Below the pieces are notes generated by a model, which was not told the origin of the DNA, did no database searches, and saw only the letters and a list, made by a program, of their open reading frames with translations. The position numbers and the translations under genes are program-made. Positions 10,606 to 21,566 of a stretch of 64,000 bases of DNA are shown piece by piece. Every line of letters begins with the position of its first letter. Within the stretch, counting starts at the first letter, position 1. Source of the DNA: Avibacterium sp. 21-586 (GTDB lineage Bacteria > Pseudomonadota > Gammaproteobacteria > Enterobacterales > Pasteurellaceae); assembly GCF_026226775.1 (NCBI RefSeq), contig NZ_JAKKOD010000001.1, positions 1,296,501 through 1,360,500 on the forward strand, given 5' to 3'.

Positions 10606-11404
10606 CATATTTTTTACCAAAGAATTTCGCCATTAAAAATGCAGTACCTTTTTTAAACCAATTAACTTTCTCACCATAGATGACAGGAAGTTCTTTTATT
10701 TTTAGCGGTGTGATTTGGTTATATTCATACAGCCAAACATTAAATAATAATTCACTTACCCTTCCGTACAGTCTTGCATGAAAGGCATCATAATTATGAT
10801 GGGAAAGGCGTTTCTCTAATTCAAATAAAATAGGGAATAACCAGCTACAATAACTATTTATCAGCTTTTTAGGCATAATAAACATATTAAACATATATCC
10901 CCATCGTTGTTTCATTACTACATCAAAGGCATTGATATATAAGGGAGAATACTCTTTGATAATATCCCTTGTAATATCTAAATGTTCTTGGTGTAAGGTA
11001 TGTGCATAGTGAGAATATAGCGTTTCTATATAGTATCGGCGTTTTTTAGGAACAATAATATCATAATGTTTAACGAGTTCTTCTGTTTGCTCATACGTAA
11101 GATAGAGAGCTCTTATATTATCTTTTTTTATAGTGAAGCGGTATTTTAAGGAAAAAAAACGGCGATAGTGAATAAGCCCAAGATAGTCATAATCAAGATT
11201 TTTCCAAGCCCAATATAATCCGGTTAGTTCACTAAAATAAGGGTTTTTTTGAGAGATATTTTCTCCAGTGTCATCACTACAATATCCAATATCTTCTTTG
11301 CCATATTTTCCTACTTGCAATGGAATATATAATTTATCTTTAGGCATAAAATATCTTTTATGTGTGGCAATAATGATAGATATTCTAGGATAAAGTGGCT
11401 TCAT
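10592..11404 (-). CDS. DUF4422 glycosyltransferase
   Basis: A 270-residue protein, last gene of the glycan operon. It carries the DUF4422 signature: an early IIIATHK segment, NPYFSELTGLYWAWKN (residues about 54-69), then YLGLIHYRRFF, and later the RWGYMFNMFIM stretch. DUF4422 proteins occur in O-antigen and capsule clusters and are treated as glycosyltransferases, some shown or proposed to add galactose residues. Its donor here is unknown, but placement beside glf and a GlfT-like transferase suggests it helps build a galactan-type repeat. It overlaps the upstream gene by one base. Confidence 0.85.
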   Translation of the reverse strand: MKPLYPRISIIIATHKRYFMPKDKLYIPLQVGKYGKEDIGYCSDDTGENISQKNPYFSELTGLYWAWKNLDYDYLGLIHYRRFFSLKYRFTIKKDNIRALYLTYEQTEELVKHYDIIVPKKRRYYIETLYSHYAHTLHQEHLDITRDIIKEYSPLYINAFDVVMKQRWGYMFNMFIMPKKLINSYCSWLFPILFELEKRLSHHNYDAFHARLYGRVSELLFNVWLYEYNQITPLKIKELPVIYGEKVNWFKKGTAFLMAKFFGKKYEKSF

Positions 11405-12327
11405 TATTTTAAGTATTCCTTGTGATGTTTAAAATTTTTTTTTAACCCGTGATAAATAGCTCTTAAGGAAATGAAGAGTTTTTTAGAATTAGGTTTAGTA
11501 AAAAGATAGAACCATACTACTTTAAATATAAATGCAAGGATATGCAGCTTGGTATTATATATAGAATGATTGACAATTGAATTGCGGCACATACAATATA
11601 ATTTTAAGTTTGAAGGTGTATCATTAAATTTCAACTTCCCTAAAAGCATTGGTGTACCCAAGGATGACTCTTTAGGATGATAGAATCTTGCTTTAGTGAT
11701 CGTGGCAATTTTAAAATCATTTATTTCAGCTCTTTTTGTATATTCAAAATCATCACCCCAAATAAAATATTCTTTTTTGGGAATTCCAATCTTTTTAACA
11801 AGATTGCATGAAAATAAAATGCCATTAAAAGGAATTACGATACCATTAATAATATTAGGATCAGGTAGATTTTTAAGATCGCTAATGTTATTGATAAGAT
11901 TTAATGTATTTGGGATACGCATTGGAAAGCATAAGTCATTGGGATTATCTTTATCCAAGACTAATGGACCAAGATAACAATTTGTGTCCATATGAGATAG
12001 TAGTATTTCTAGACAGTCATGAGCAGGACAGCCATCATCATCCATTAGCCAAATATAGTCAAAACCATTCTGATAGGCTTTTTCTACACCAAACGAAAAG
12101 CCGCCTGCTCCGCCAAGATTTTCAGATAAGCTAAATAAATGAATTAATTCATTATCTAGCCAACCTTGTTGTTTTAAATAATCTTCAGTTCCATCTGTAC
12201 TTGCATTGTTGATTATATAAACTGCATTTAGTGATTGACTCTGATTAAGTAATGCCTTTAAGCATTCAACCAGTAATAATTTGCGATTATAAGTTACAAT
12301 TACTGCACAGATAGAACTCGAATTCAT
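11404..12327 (-). CDS. GT2 glycosyltransferase, galactofuranosyltransferase-like
   Basis: A 307-residue family 2 glycosyltransferase. It shows the N-terminal VTYNR..L start, NNASTDGT (residues about 40-47), NLGGAGGF, and the metal-binding WLMDDDGCP, a WxxDDD form common in galactofuranosyl- and rhamnosyl-transferases such as the GlfT2 group. Being next to glf, the most likely donor is UDP-galactofuranose, which is inference. It abuts glf directly. A run of nine A (plus-strand T at 11435-11443) in the codons near the C-terminus is a possible slippage site. Confidence 0.85.
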   Translation of the reverse strand: MNSSSICAVIVTYNRKLLLVECLKALLNQSQSLNAVYIINNASTDGTEDYLKQQGWLDNELIHLFSLSENLGGAGGFSFGVEKAYQNGFDYIWLMDDDGCPAHDCLEILLSHMDTNCYLGPLVLDKDNPNDLCFPMRIPNTLNLINNISDLKNLPDPNIINGIVIPFNGILFSCNLVKKIGIPKKEYFIWGDDFEYTKRAEINDFKIATITKARFYHPKESSLGTPMLLGKLKFNDTPSNLKLYCMCRNSIVNHSIYNTKLHILAFIFKVVWFYLFTKPNSKKLFISLRAIYHGLKKNFKHHKEYLK

Positions 12328-14476
<2,149 letters not shown>

Positions 14477-14508
14477 TTTATATGACGGTTGTTATTTAAA
14501 TATACATC

Positions 14509-15597
14509 TTATATGTTATCATAAATTTTTTTTCTGATTTTATTAAGTAAATTATACAGTTTATAGTATTTATGCTTTGTTTTATGAACTTTTGCAAAAA
14601 GATTTGGATTATAAAAAAACAGTTGAAATTTATTCCATGTTTTTTTATCCTCTTTTAAGAAAATTTTCTTTAATACTTTTAAATCTACAATATTTGCCTT
14701 ATTAAAGTTTTCTACAAATAACGGGTGTAATTTTAAAGGGTCTAAATCTCTATTGGATAATGTATCACCGCAAGACCAAGTAAATAAATATAAATTAAAT
14801 ATGGAGTGAGCAATGGCAATGTTATCAGGGATTTTCCCATATAGGTCTTCTAGTTCTTTTTTGACTGCAATGAGTCCTGATGATAAGTCTAGAATGTTTT
14901 TTTCACTCTTGATTTTCATTATGCTATTATCACGTTGTCTATATAATATGGCTTTAATTGGTAGATAATATATAGTATTACATTTATTTATGAGTAATGG
15001 TGTTGTATTTATGTCTTCATAATTTCTGCCAACAGGTTGTGGATATTGCTGAATAATTTCTTTTTTAAAAATATGTCTCCAAATATACACTTGTCTAGTG
15101 TCATATACAGCTTTTAAAATATCACTATCATATTTTAATAGAGTTCTAGGTTTTATATATTTATAAGAGCAATTTGTATAGGTCCCCCCATCATCCCAGT
15201 AATAACTAAAGTCAGTAATAAGACAATCAGGATTATTCTCTAATAAGCAATATTTGATAAGCTGCAGAGTGTTTTTAGATAAAAGATCATCACCATCTAA
15301 AAACATAATATATTTCCCTCTGGAAATACTTACTCCAAAATTACGTGCGTCTGATAAACCACCATTAGTTTTATTAGCAATAACAAAATTATCAGAAGTT
15401 ATCCTTTTTTTATAACTTTCTAATAAGCTTTTTGTTCCATCTGTTGAACCATCATTTACTATAATAAGTTCTATATCAGTAGACCATTGTGTTGTGACTG
15501 ATTTGATTAAATCATCTATGTATTCAACTACACCAAAAACTGGTGCAACTATACTAATCAAAATATTTTCTTTGTTATTAGTTACAATATTATTCAT
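14509..15597 (-). CDS. GT2 family glycosyltransferase
   Basis: A 362-residue GT-A fold transferase. The N-terminal domain shows ISIVAPVFG, ELIIVNDGSTDGT (residues about 40-52), NGGLSDARNFG and the metal-binding FLDGDD (about 98-103). The C-terminal third lacks a recognisable domain. It overlaps wzt by 8 bases, indicating translational coupling. Donor and acceptor are not deducible. The coding sequence is very AT-rich and ends with an eight-A tract (plus-strand T at 14526-14533) at the codons for RKKIYDNI, where slippage would change only the last residues. Confidence 0.88.
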   Translation of the reverse strand: MNNIVTNNKENILISIVAPVFGVVEYIDDLIKSVTTQWSTDIELIIVNDGSTDGTKSLLESYKKRITSDNFVIANKTNGGLSDARNFGVSISRGKYIMFLDGDDLLSKNTLQLIKYCLLENNPDCLITDFSYYWDDGGTYTNCSYKYIKPRTLLKYDSDILKAVYDTRQVYIWRHIFKKEIIQQYPQPVGRNYEDINTTPLLINKCNTIYYLPIKAILYRQRDNSIMKIKSEKNILDLSSGLIAVKKELEDLYGKIPDNIAIAHSIFNLYLFTWSCGDTLSNRDLDPLKLHPLFVENFNKANIVDLKVLKKIFLKEDKKTWNKFQLFFYNPNLFAKVHKTKHKYYKLYNLLNKIRKKIYDNI

Positions 15598-16294
15598 CTT
15601 TTGTAATTATCCCATGCTCTAAATGAATATGTTTCTGACAAACTCTTTCTGCTAACCACTTATCATGAGTTGCCATAACTAAAATTCCCGCTTTATCAAC
15701 AAATTGTTCTAAGCGTTTTTCAGCTTTATTTCTAAATTGTTCATCTCCAACACTCATCCATTCATCCATTAGCAGAATTTCTGGTTGAGTACTGGTGGAT
15801 ATAGCAAAGGCTAGGCGTAATACCATTCCACTAGAATAGGTTCGCACAGGCATATTGATAAAATCACCAAGCTCACTAAAATCGACAATTTCATCAATTA
15901 GTTTTTCTGTTTGTTTTGGTCGAAGACCGAGGAAAAGTCCTCTGAGTTTGATATTTTCAATCCCTGTGGCTTCTCCATCCATTCCAAGCATGGAATCTAG
16001 TAAACTAGTGATTTTACCCTTTACACTAATTGAACCTTCAACTGGTGCATAAACACCAGCAAGTACACGTAATAAGGTGGTTTTTCCTGAGCCATTATGA
16101 CCAATCAATGCGACTCTATCGCCTTCTTTTATATCTAAATTAATATTTTTTAATGCCTCAATTTCAGTGAATTTCCCCGTATTTTGGATAATTTTTCCAC
16201 CTGTCGCTGCATTTAGCATTGTCTGCTTGAATGATCGTTGTTTCGCATCATAAATAGGGAAGCGAACTGAAACGTTATCTAATTTAATATGCAT
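15590..16294 (-). CDS. wzt: Polysaccharide ABC exporter, ATP-binding subunit
   Basis: A 234-residue ATPase that powers export of a lipid-linked glycan across the inner membrane. Walker A GHNGSGKTT is at residues 65-73, the signature YSSGM at 153-157, Walker B ILLMDEW at 173-179 and the switch His at 210. The N-terminal extension before the Walker A and the YSSGMVLRLAF signature are typical of the Wzt/KpsT/TagH group. It has no C-terminal carbohydrate-binding domain, so it resembles the short Wzt of Klebsiella galactan systems rather than that of E. coli O8/O9. The permease gene lies 12 bases upstream. Confidence 0.92.
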   Translation of the reverse strand: MHIKLDNVSVRFPIYDAKQRSFKQTMLNAATGGKIIQNTGKFTEIEALKNINLDIKEGDRVALIGHNGSGKTTLLRVLAGVYAPVEGSISVKGKITSLLDSMLGMDGEATGIENIKLRGLFLGLRPKQTEKLIDEIVDFSELGDFINMPVRTYSSGMVLRLAFAISTSTQPEILLMDEWMSVGDEQFRNKAEKRLEQFVDKAGILVMATHDKWLAERVCQKHIHLEHGIITKDE

Positions 16295-16306
16295 AGTTTT
16301 TCCCTT

Positions 16307-17098
16307 TTATAGCCAATAAGTGATGCGATTTTTTGTTTTCATAAAAACAATAATAGAAATAAATAAGCCCATAATAGCCATAAGTATTGCAGTTATCCAA
16401 TGGCTAGGCTCAGGTGTTCCGCCTAATAAAGGCGTTCTTAATAGGTCAAGAAGAATAGTGAATGGATTCCAAAGAGCCAAATACTGTCTATCTTCTGGAA
16501 GTTGATCCATGCTCCAAATAATTGGAGTGACGAAGAATAAAAGAGTAATTACGCTATTGATGACTGGTAGCATATCACGATAACGTGTGCAGAAAACAGA
16601 GATGATAATTCCAATCCAAAAAAGGTTTAGTAGTGTAATTATAAATGCCGGAATAAGTAATAACACATCTAGTGAAATAGGTTTCCAAAAGATTAAAAGA
16701 ATTATTGGATAGATTAAAATGTTATGTAAAAAAACAATAAATTGTCGGTATAACACTCTTAATATAAAAACAATGGGGGAGATTTTTGTTTGTTTTAAAT
16801 AATGTGCTGAATCTGAAAATGCACCACAAAAATCATTAATAGATGATGAAATTAAAGCCCAGAAAATCATTCCTAGGGCTAAGTGTGGAACAAAATCGCT
16901 GATTGTATTGCCAAATAGAGAACCATATAATGGCCCCATTGCACTGATCGTAATCGCCATACTTAGAGTAATCCAAAATGGTCCTAAGGTTGAACGGCGA
17001 TAGCGAGCAAGTACATCATACCAGCCAAGCGTTGTCCAAAGATAATATTCTTTGAATGCCATGAATATATCTTTCATTGTGTCTTTGAATTGATTCAT
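16307..17098 (-). CDS. wzm: Polysaccharide ABC exporter, permease subunit
   Basis: A 263-residue ABC-2 type permease with six hydrophobic segments. The cytoplasmic N-terminal helix YLWTTLGWYDVLARYRRS leads into LGPFWITLSMAI, the classic start of Wzm/KpsM/TagG proteins. With the downstream ATPase it exports the completed undecaprenyl-linked polymer to the periplasm. Chain elongation in such systems finishes in the cytoplasm, and no wzy or wzx gene is seen in this locus, consistent with ABC-dependent export. It lies 9 bases downstream of galU. Confidence 0.92.
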   Translation of the reverse strand: MNQFKDTMKDIFMAFKEYYLWTTLGWYDVLARYRRSTLGPFWITLSMAITISAMGPLYGSLFGNTISDFVPHLALGMIFWALISSSINDFCGAFSDSAHYLKQTKISPIVFILRVLYRQFIVFLHNILIYPIILLIFWKPISLDVLLLIPAFIITLLNLFWIGIIISVFCTRYRDMLPVINSVITLLFFVTPIIWSMDQLPEDRQYLALWNPFTILLDLLRTPLLGGTPEPSHWITAILMAIMGLFISIIVFMKTKNRITYWL

Positions 17099-17107
17099 AT
17101 AGTATTC

Positions 17108-17977
17108 CTATATCTTATGTGTGCTTTCGTTAGCTAATGTAATATCTGTATCTTTAAGGTAAACATTTTTATAACAATAATTTGTTGCCTCTATGAAACC
17201 TTCAACGCTTCCGCAGTCAAAGCGTTTACCTTTAAATTTATAAGCCAATACTTTGCCTTGTTTTGCTTGTTGTAATAACGCATCAGTAATTTGAATTTCT
17301 CCGTTTTTTCCGGCAGGAGTGTTTTCTAGCTGGTCAAAGATGTCAGGCGTCAAAATATAACGCCCAATAATTGCAAGATTGCTTGGTGCGGTCCCTTTTT
17401 CTGGTTTTTCTACCATATCTTCAACTTGGAATAAGCTATCATTGATAGGTTTGCCTGAAATAACACCATATTTATGCGTTTCATCTTCTGGCACTTCTTC
17501 CACGGCGACAATAGTACAGTTATACTGATTGTATAGCTCTACCATTTGAGCTAGAACACCTTGTCCTTGTTCGTTAATGCATAAGTCATCAGCTAAAACA
17601 ACAGCAAAAGGTTCATTACCAACTAGCTCTCCGCCAACTAATACGGCATGTCCTAAGCCAAGCATTTCGCCTTGGCGGATAAATGTAAAGCTAGCAGAAT
17701 TGATTATTTTTCGAATATCTTCAAGTAGGGATTCTTTGTTTGTACCTTGAATTTGATGTTCTAGTTCATAGTTTTTATCAAAGTGATCCATGATGGAATA
17801 TTTTCCGCGACCCGTTACTATACACATATCTTGCATTCCAGCTTGGATTGCCTCATCTACACCATATTCAATTAAAGGTTTATTAACAATTGGCATCATC
17901 TCTTTAGGCATAGATTTTGTTGCCGGTAAAAATCTTGTCCCATAACCTGCAGCAGGGAATAAACATTTTTTAATCAT
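17108..17977 (-). CDS. galU: UTP-glucose-1-phosphate uridylyltransferase
   Basis: Makes UDP-glucose, the precursor of UDP-galactose and so of UDP-galactofuranose. The product is 289 residues. The N-terminal nucleotide-binding motif is AAGYGTRFLPATKSMPKEMMPI (residues 9-30). Further GalU landmarks are VLADDLC, EKPEKGTAPSNLAIIGRYI and RFDCGSVEGFIEAT. Placement inside a glycan operon is unusual for a housekeeping GalU, so either this is the only copy recruited here or a second copy dedicated to the glycan. No galE is present in the window. Confidence 0.93.
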   Translation of the reverse strand: MIKKCLFPAAGYGTRFLPATKSMPKEMMPIVNKPLIEYGVDEAIQAGMQDMCIVTGRGKYSIMDHFDKNYELEHQIQGTNKESLLEDIRKIINSASFTFIRQGEMLGLGHAVLVGGELVGNEPFAVVLADDLCINEQGQGVLAQMVELYNQYNCTIVAVEEVPEDETHKYGVISGKPINDSLFQVEDMVEKPEKGTAPSNLAIIGRYILTPDIFDQLENTPAGKNGEIQITDALLQQAKQGKVLAYKFKGKRFDCGSVEGFIEATNYCYKNVYLKDTDITLANESTHKI

Positions 17978-18011
17978 TTTAACTTCCGTTAGTTTATAAA
18001 ATTATTTTCGT

Positions 18012-19043
18012 TTACTTATTTGGCGTATTGTCCCAAAAATTCTGATGATCTAGATACCACAAAATGGTTTTGCTTAATCCTGTATCAAAAGTTTCTTGCG
18101 GATACCACTCTAGTTCAGAATTAATTTTATGTGTATTAATGGCATAACGTTGATCGTGACCTGGTCGGTCTTCCACAAAAGTGATTAAGTCCATATACTG
18201 GTTTACATTGTCAGGCTTATCTGGAACAAGTTCGTCTAAATGCCTACAGATCGTTTTAACCACTTCAAGGTTTGTCTTTTCGTTATTACCGCCAATATTA
18301 TAAATTCCGCCTATTCTACCTTTAGTTAAGACTAAGTGCAAAGCTCGAATGTGATCTTCAACAAAAAGCCAATCTCTAATTTGCATACCATTACCATAGA
18401 TTGGCAACGGTTTCCCAGATAAGGCATTTAAAATCATTAAAGGAATTAATTTTTCAGGGAATTGATATGGACCATAATTATTAGAGCAATGAGTGATAAT
18501 TGTAGGTAATCCAAAAGTTTTATACCAAGCACGGACTAGATGATCACTTGAAGCTTTAGAAGCTGAATAGGGGCTATTAGGGGCATAGATTGAGCCTTCA
18601 TTGAAGGCCGGTTGGTCTTTTTGTAAATCGCCATAAACTTCATCAGTAGATACATGGATAAAACGAAAATCTCTTTGCTTTTGTTTGTCTAATTTTCTCC
18701 AATAATCATATGTACTTTCTAATAAAGTATAGGTTCCAACAATGTTTGTTTGAACAAAAGGTAAGCTATTTGAAATAGAACGATCAACATGTGTTTCTGC
18801 GGCAAGATGAATGACTGCATCGGCTTGATATTGTGAAAAAACATTGCTTAGTAAATGAGCATTGCAAATATCAACTTGTTGAAATCTATATCGGGGACTG
18901 TTTCGTACTGTGCTTAGTCCATCAAGGCAGCTTGCATAGGTGAGTTTATCAATATTAAAAACTTGATCGTTTGTTTGATTGATAAGGTAACGAATAAGCG
19001 CAGAACCAATAAAGCCAGCTCCTCCAGTAACTAAAATTTTCAT
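18012..19043 (-). CDS. rmlB: dTDP-glucose 4,6-dehydratase
   Basis: Converts dTDP-glucose to dTDP-4-keto-6-deoxyglucose with bound NAD. The product is 343 residues. The Rossmann motif is [12 protein letters not shown] (residues 7-18), the active-site motif STDEVYGD lies near residue 130, and the catalytic YSASK near 162. I chose the ATG at 19041-19043, which has AAGAG 8 bases upstream. A GTG nine bases further up is possible but worse placed. It is the first gene of the operon. The partner genes rmlA, rmlC and rmlD are absent from the window, so its product's fate is unknown. Confidence 0.95.
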   Translation of the reverse strand: MKILVTGGAGFIGSALIRYLINQTNDQVFNIDKLTYASCLDGLSTVRNSPRYRFQQVDICNAHLLSNVFSQYQADAVIHLAAETHVDRSISNSLPFVQTNIVGTYTLLESTYDYWRKLDKQKQRDFRFIHVSTDEVYGDLQKDQPAFNEGSIYAPNSPYSASKASSDHLVRAWYKTFGLPTIITHCSNNYGPYQFPEKLIPLMILNALSGKPLPIYGNGMQIRDWLFVEDHIRALHLVLTKGRIGGIYNIGGNNEKTNLEVVKTICRHLDELVPDKPDNVNQYMDLITFVEDRPGHDQRYAINTHKINSELEWYPQETFDTGLSKTILWYLDHQNFWDNTPNK

Positions 19044-19070
19044 ATTGATCACTCTTAGTTTTTTGTGACC

Positions 19071-19099
19071 ATTCTACTGTTTATCTAAATGTCTAGCAA
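19071..19099 (-). promoter_or_regulatory. Promoter of the rmlB glycan operon
   Basis: On the minus strand TTGCTA (19094-19099), a 17-bp spacer and TAGAAT (19071-19076) form a good sigma-70 promoter whose start falls near 19064, about 20 bases before the rmlB ATG. It should drive the whole minus-strand operon. Confidence 0.65.
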
Positions 19100-19115
19100 G
19101 AATAAGGAGAGCGCT

Positions 19116-19144
19116 TTGCTTTTTGTTTGATGCGATAATATAAT
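19116..19144 (+). promoter_or_regulatory. Promoter of wbaP
   Basis: TTGCTT (19116-19121), a 17-bp spacer and a consensus TATAAT (19139-19144), with the wbaP ATG 34 bases on. It is back to back with the rmlB promoter, so one regulator could control both transcripts. Confidence 0.75.
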
Positions 19145-19177
19145 CATACAGACTTCGCAGAATTGAGGTATTCATTA

Positions 19178-20617
19178 ATGCAAAAAAAAGATTTTTACTA
19201 TAAAGCAACCTTTATGTTGCTTGATTTTTGTTTGGTTTTTGTTCCTTTTTTTCTTGTATTATGTTCGGTGAATATTTTCTATTCTAATATAACTTCATTA
19301 ATTCCAAGCTATCCCATCTATAAGCAGTCTTTATTGCATTTGTCCTTATCGTTTTTCTGTATTTTATGGTTTTGGCTAAAATTAAGGCATTACACCTATC
19401 GAAAAACATTCTGGGTCGAGTTAAGAGAAGTAATATATACATTATTTTTGTTTTGTATTATTGAATTATCCCTAATTGCATTCTTAAAACTTACCTTTTC
19501 TCGTACTTTCTTCATGTTAATGTGGGGGGGGATATTTTTACTCTTTCCCTCAGTTCGCTTTATAGTAAAGTTCATTTTAATAAAAGATGGGAAGTATAAA
19601 AAGAAAACTGTCATTATTGGCACGCAAACAAATGCACTAGAGGCTTATCAAGCTATTAAGGCGGAGTTTTTTTTAGGGCTTGATGTGAAATATTTTGTTG
19701 ATGTAAATATTTCTGCAAGTAATATTTATAATGAGTGTTTAAAGGATTTAAATATTCCTATTTTATACCCTGATAAGGATAATTTATTCTCTTTAGTCAA
19801 TAAAGATGATACCCAATTTATTTTAGCGTTAGAAGAAGATCAAGCTGATGAGTTGGATTACTGGGTTAAGCGGCTAGCAAAGCACCATTGCAGAGCCATT
19901 TCTATTGTGCCTAGCTTAAAGGGGTTGCCGTTGTATAATACAGATATTTCCTTTATTTTTAGCCATGAAGTTATGTTATTGCGTGTGCAGAATAGATTGG
20001 CTAAACGTAGTTCTAGAATCTTGAAAAGAGCAATGGATATTTTTATTTCCTTATCTTTAATTATTGTGCTTTCACCCTTTTTATTATGTTTATATTATCT
20101 TGTGGCAAAAGATGGTGGAAAAGCCATCTATGCACATAAGCGTGTTGGAATGAATAAGAAAGTTTTTGGTTGCTTAAAATTCAGAACAATGGTTCTTAAT
20201 TCCGATGAAGTGTTGCGTAATTTATTAAAAAATGATCCTAAGGCTAAGGCTGAATGGGAAAAAGATTTTAAATTAAAAAATGATCCTAGAATTACCAAAG
20301 TGGGCCATTTTTTACGTAAAACAAGTTTAGATGAGCTGCCACAGTTATTTAATGTGATTAAAGGCGATATGAGTTTAGTTGGTCCTCGTCCAATTGTTCG
20401 TCAAGAATTAATAAGATATCGAGATGAGTTAGATTATTATTTGATGACTCGTCCAGGAATGACAGGTTTATGGCAAATTAGTGGAAGAAATAATATTGAT
20501 TATGCCACAAGGGTTTATTACGATGCTTGGTATGTAAGAAATTGGTCAATTTGGAATGACATAACGATTTTATTTAAAACAGCAAGAGTGGTATTTGAAA
20601 AGACAGGCGCTTATTAA
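19178..20617 (+). CDS. wbaP: Undecaprenyl-phosphate sugar phosphotransferase (WbaP type)
   Basis: Starts glycan synthesis by moving a hexose-1-phosphate, probably galactose, from UDP-sugar to undecaprenyl phosphate. The product is 479 residues: about five N-terminal membrane helices, a cytoplasmic middle domain, and from residue 285 the catalytic domain with KRAMDIFIS, KFRTM, DELPQLFNVIKGDMSLVGPRP and RPGMTGLWQISGRN. The ATG at 19178 follows GAGG at 19165; a TTG at 19163 is also in frame. An eight-G tract (19524-19531, codons 116-118) inside the membrane domain could switch the gene off by slippage. It is in frame here. Confidence 0.93.
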   Translation: MQKKDFYYKATFMLLDFCLVFVPFFLVLCSVNIFYSNITSLIPSYPIYKQSLLHLSLSFFCILWFWLKLRHYTYRKTFWVELREVIYTLFLFCIIELSLIAFLKLTFSRTFFMLMWGGIFLLFPSVRFIVKFILIKDGKYKKKTVIIGTQTNALEAYQAIKAEFFLGLDVKYFVDVNISASNIYNECLKDLNIPILYPDKDNLFSLVNKDDTQFILALEEDQADELDYWVKRLAKHHCRAISIVPSLKGLPLYNTDISFIFSHEVMLLRVQNRLAKRSSRILKRAMDIFISLSLIIVLSPFLLCLYYLVAKDGGKAIYAHKRVGMNKKVFGCLKFRTMVLNSDEVLRNLLKNDPKAKAEWEKDFKLKNDPRITKVGHFLRKTSLDELPQLFNVIKGDMSLVGPRPIVRQELIRYRDELDYYLMTRPGMTGLWQISGRNNIDYATRVYYDAWYVRNWSIWNDITILFKTARVVFEKTGAY

Positions 20618-20730
20618 TACCGCAAGAAAATGTATTTTTTCATAGCGAAATAAGCGTAACCCTGTAAAATAGCTCCAAATCTTAAACAATCAAAACAGAG
20701 CAACCAAAACCAAAGTGCGGTGAATTTTTT

Positions 20731-21555
20731 ATGAGTTTTTCAATGCGGCCGGTTGAGCCAACAACACAAGGTGCTTGGCTTTTAACCCAAGGATCAAACA
20801 TTTTTCTGTTAGAAGGAAAATTACCCGAAGGGAAGGCAGAAGATTTTCAATTAACGGGGCGTTTGGCGATAGAAATCGGGCGTTGGAATGGTGCGCCGCT
20901 TTGGCTTATTACAGAGCGGGAGGCTGAGCAGGAAGATAGCCGAGAATATACTTCATTGCGCAGCCAGCTTCATTTGCCAGAAGTACAATTTAATTTGCTC
21001 AATCGTGGCGTGGAGATTAATCATTTTCTGAAAACCCATCGCTTTTGTGGGAAGTGCGGTTCAAAAATGATAATGGCGAAAGACGAATTGGCCGTGCAGT
21101 GTGAAAATTCTGCCTGTTCGTATCGCACTTATCCCGTGATTTGCCCTTCGATTATTGTGGCAGTTCGCCGTGGTAAGCAGATTTTGCTCGCTAATCATCA
21201 GCGTCATCAACAGGAAAAAATGTATACCACGTTGGCAGGTTTTGTGGAAGTGGGGGAAAGTTTTGAACAAACTGTGCAACGCGAAGTGTTTGAAGAAACG
21301 GGGATTCAGGTGAAAAATATTCGCTATTTGGGTAGCCAGCCTTGGGCGTTCCCTAATTCTCAAATGGTGGGATTTTTAGCCGATTATGCAGCAGGGGAAA
21401 TTCGCCTGCAAGAAGCTGAGCTTCAAGATGCTCAATGGTTTGATTATGATAAACCTTTGCCAAATTTGCCGCCACAAGGCACGATTGCGTTGAAATTAAT
21501 TAATGCCACACTGGCACTTTGTGCCGATGATGATAAAAGTGCGGTAGAAAAATAA
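20731..21555 (+). CDS. nudC: NADH pyrophosphatase / NAD-RNA decapping enzyme
   Basis: Hydrolyses NAD(H), and in E. coli removes NAD caps from RNA. The product is 274 residues. A zinc ribbon uses Cys106, Cys109, Cys124 and Cys129. The Nudix box [22 protein letters not shown] is at residues 170-191, followed by the NudC-specific SQPWAFPNS (202-210). The start could be the first ATG (20731) or the ATG at 20743, since neither has a clear ribosome site. Two uptake sequences lie in the coding region, one forming the codons of the zinc knuckle, one at the C-terminus. The stop lies 11 bases before hemE. Confidence 0.95.
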   Translation: MSFSMRPVEPTTQGAWLLTQGSNIFLLEGKLPEGKAEDFQLTGRLAIEIGRWNGAPLWLITEREAEQEDSREYTSLRSQLHLPEVQFNLLNRGVEINHFLKTHRFCGKCGSKMIMAKDELAVQCENSACSYRTYPVICPSIIVAVRRGKQILLANHQRHQQEKMYTTLAGFVEVGESFEQTVQREVFEETGIQVKNIRYLGSQPWAFPNSQMVGFLADYAAGEIRLQEAELQDAQWFDYDKPLPNLPPQGTIALKLINATLALCADDDKSAVEK

Positions 21556-21566
21556 AGGAATTTAGG

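Noticed and set aside
11435-11443. Nine-A tract in the GlfT-like gene as a phase-variation switch
   Set aside because: The tract lies within the last 12 codons, so a frameshift would change only the C-terminal tail, and A-runs are common in this AT-rich region.
14526-14533. Eight-A tract in the GT2 gene as a switch
   Set aside because: It is at the very last codons; slippage would hardly alter the enzyme.
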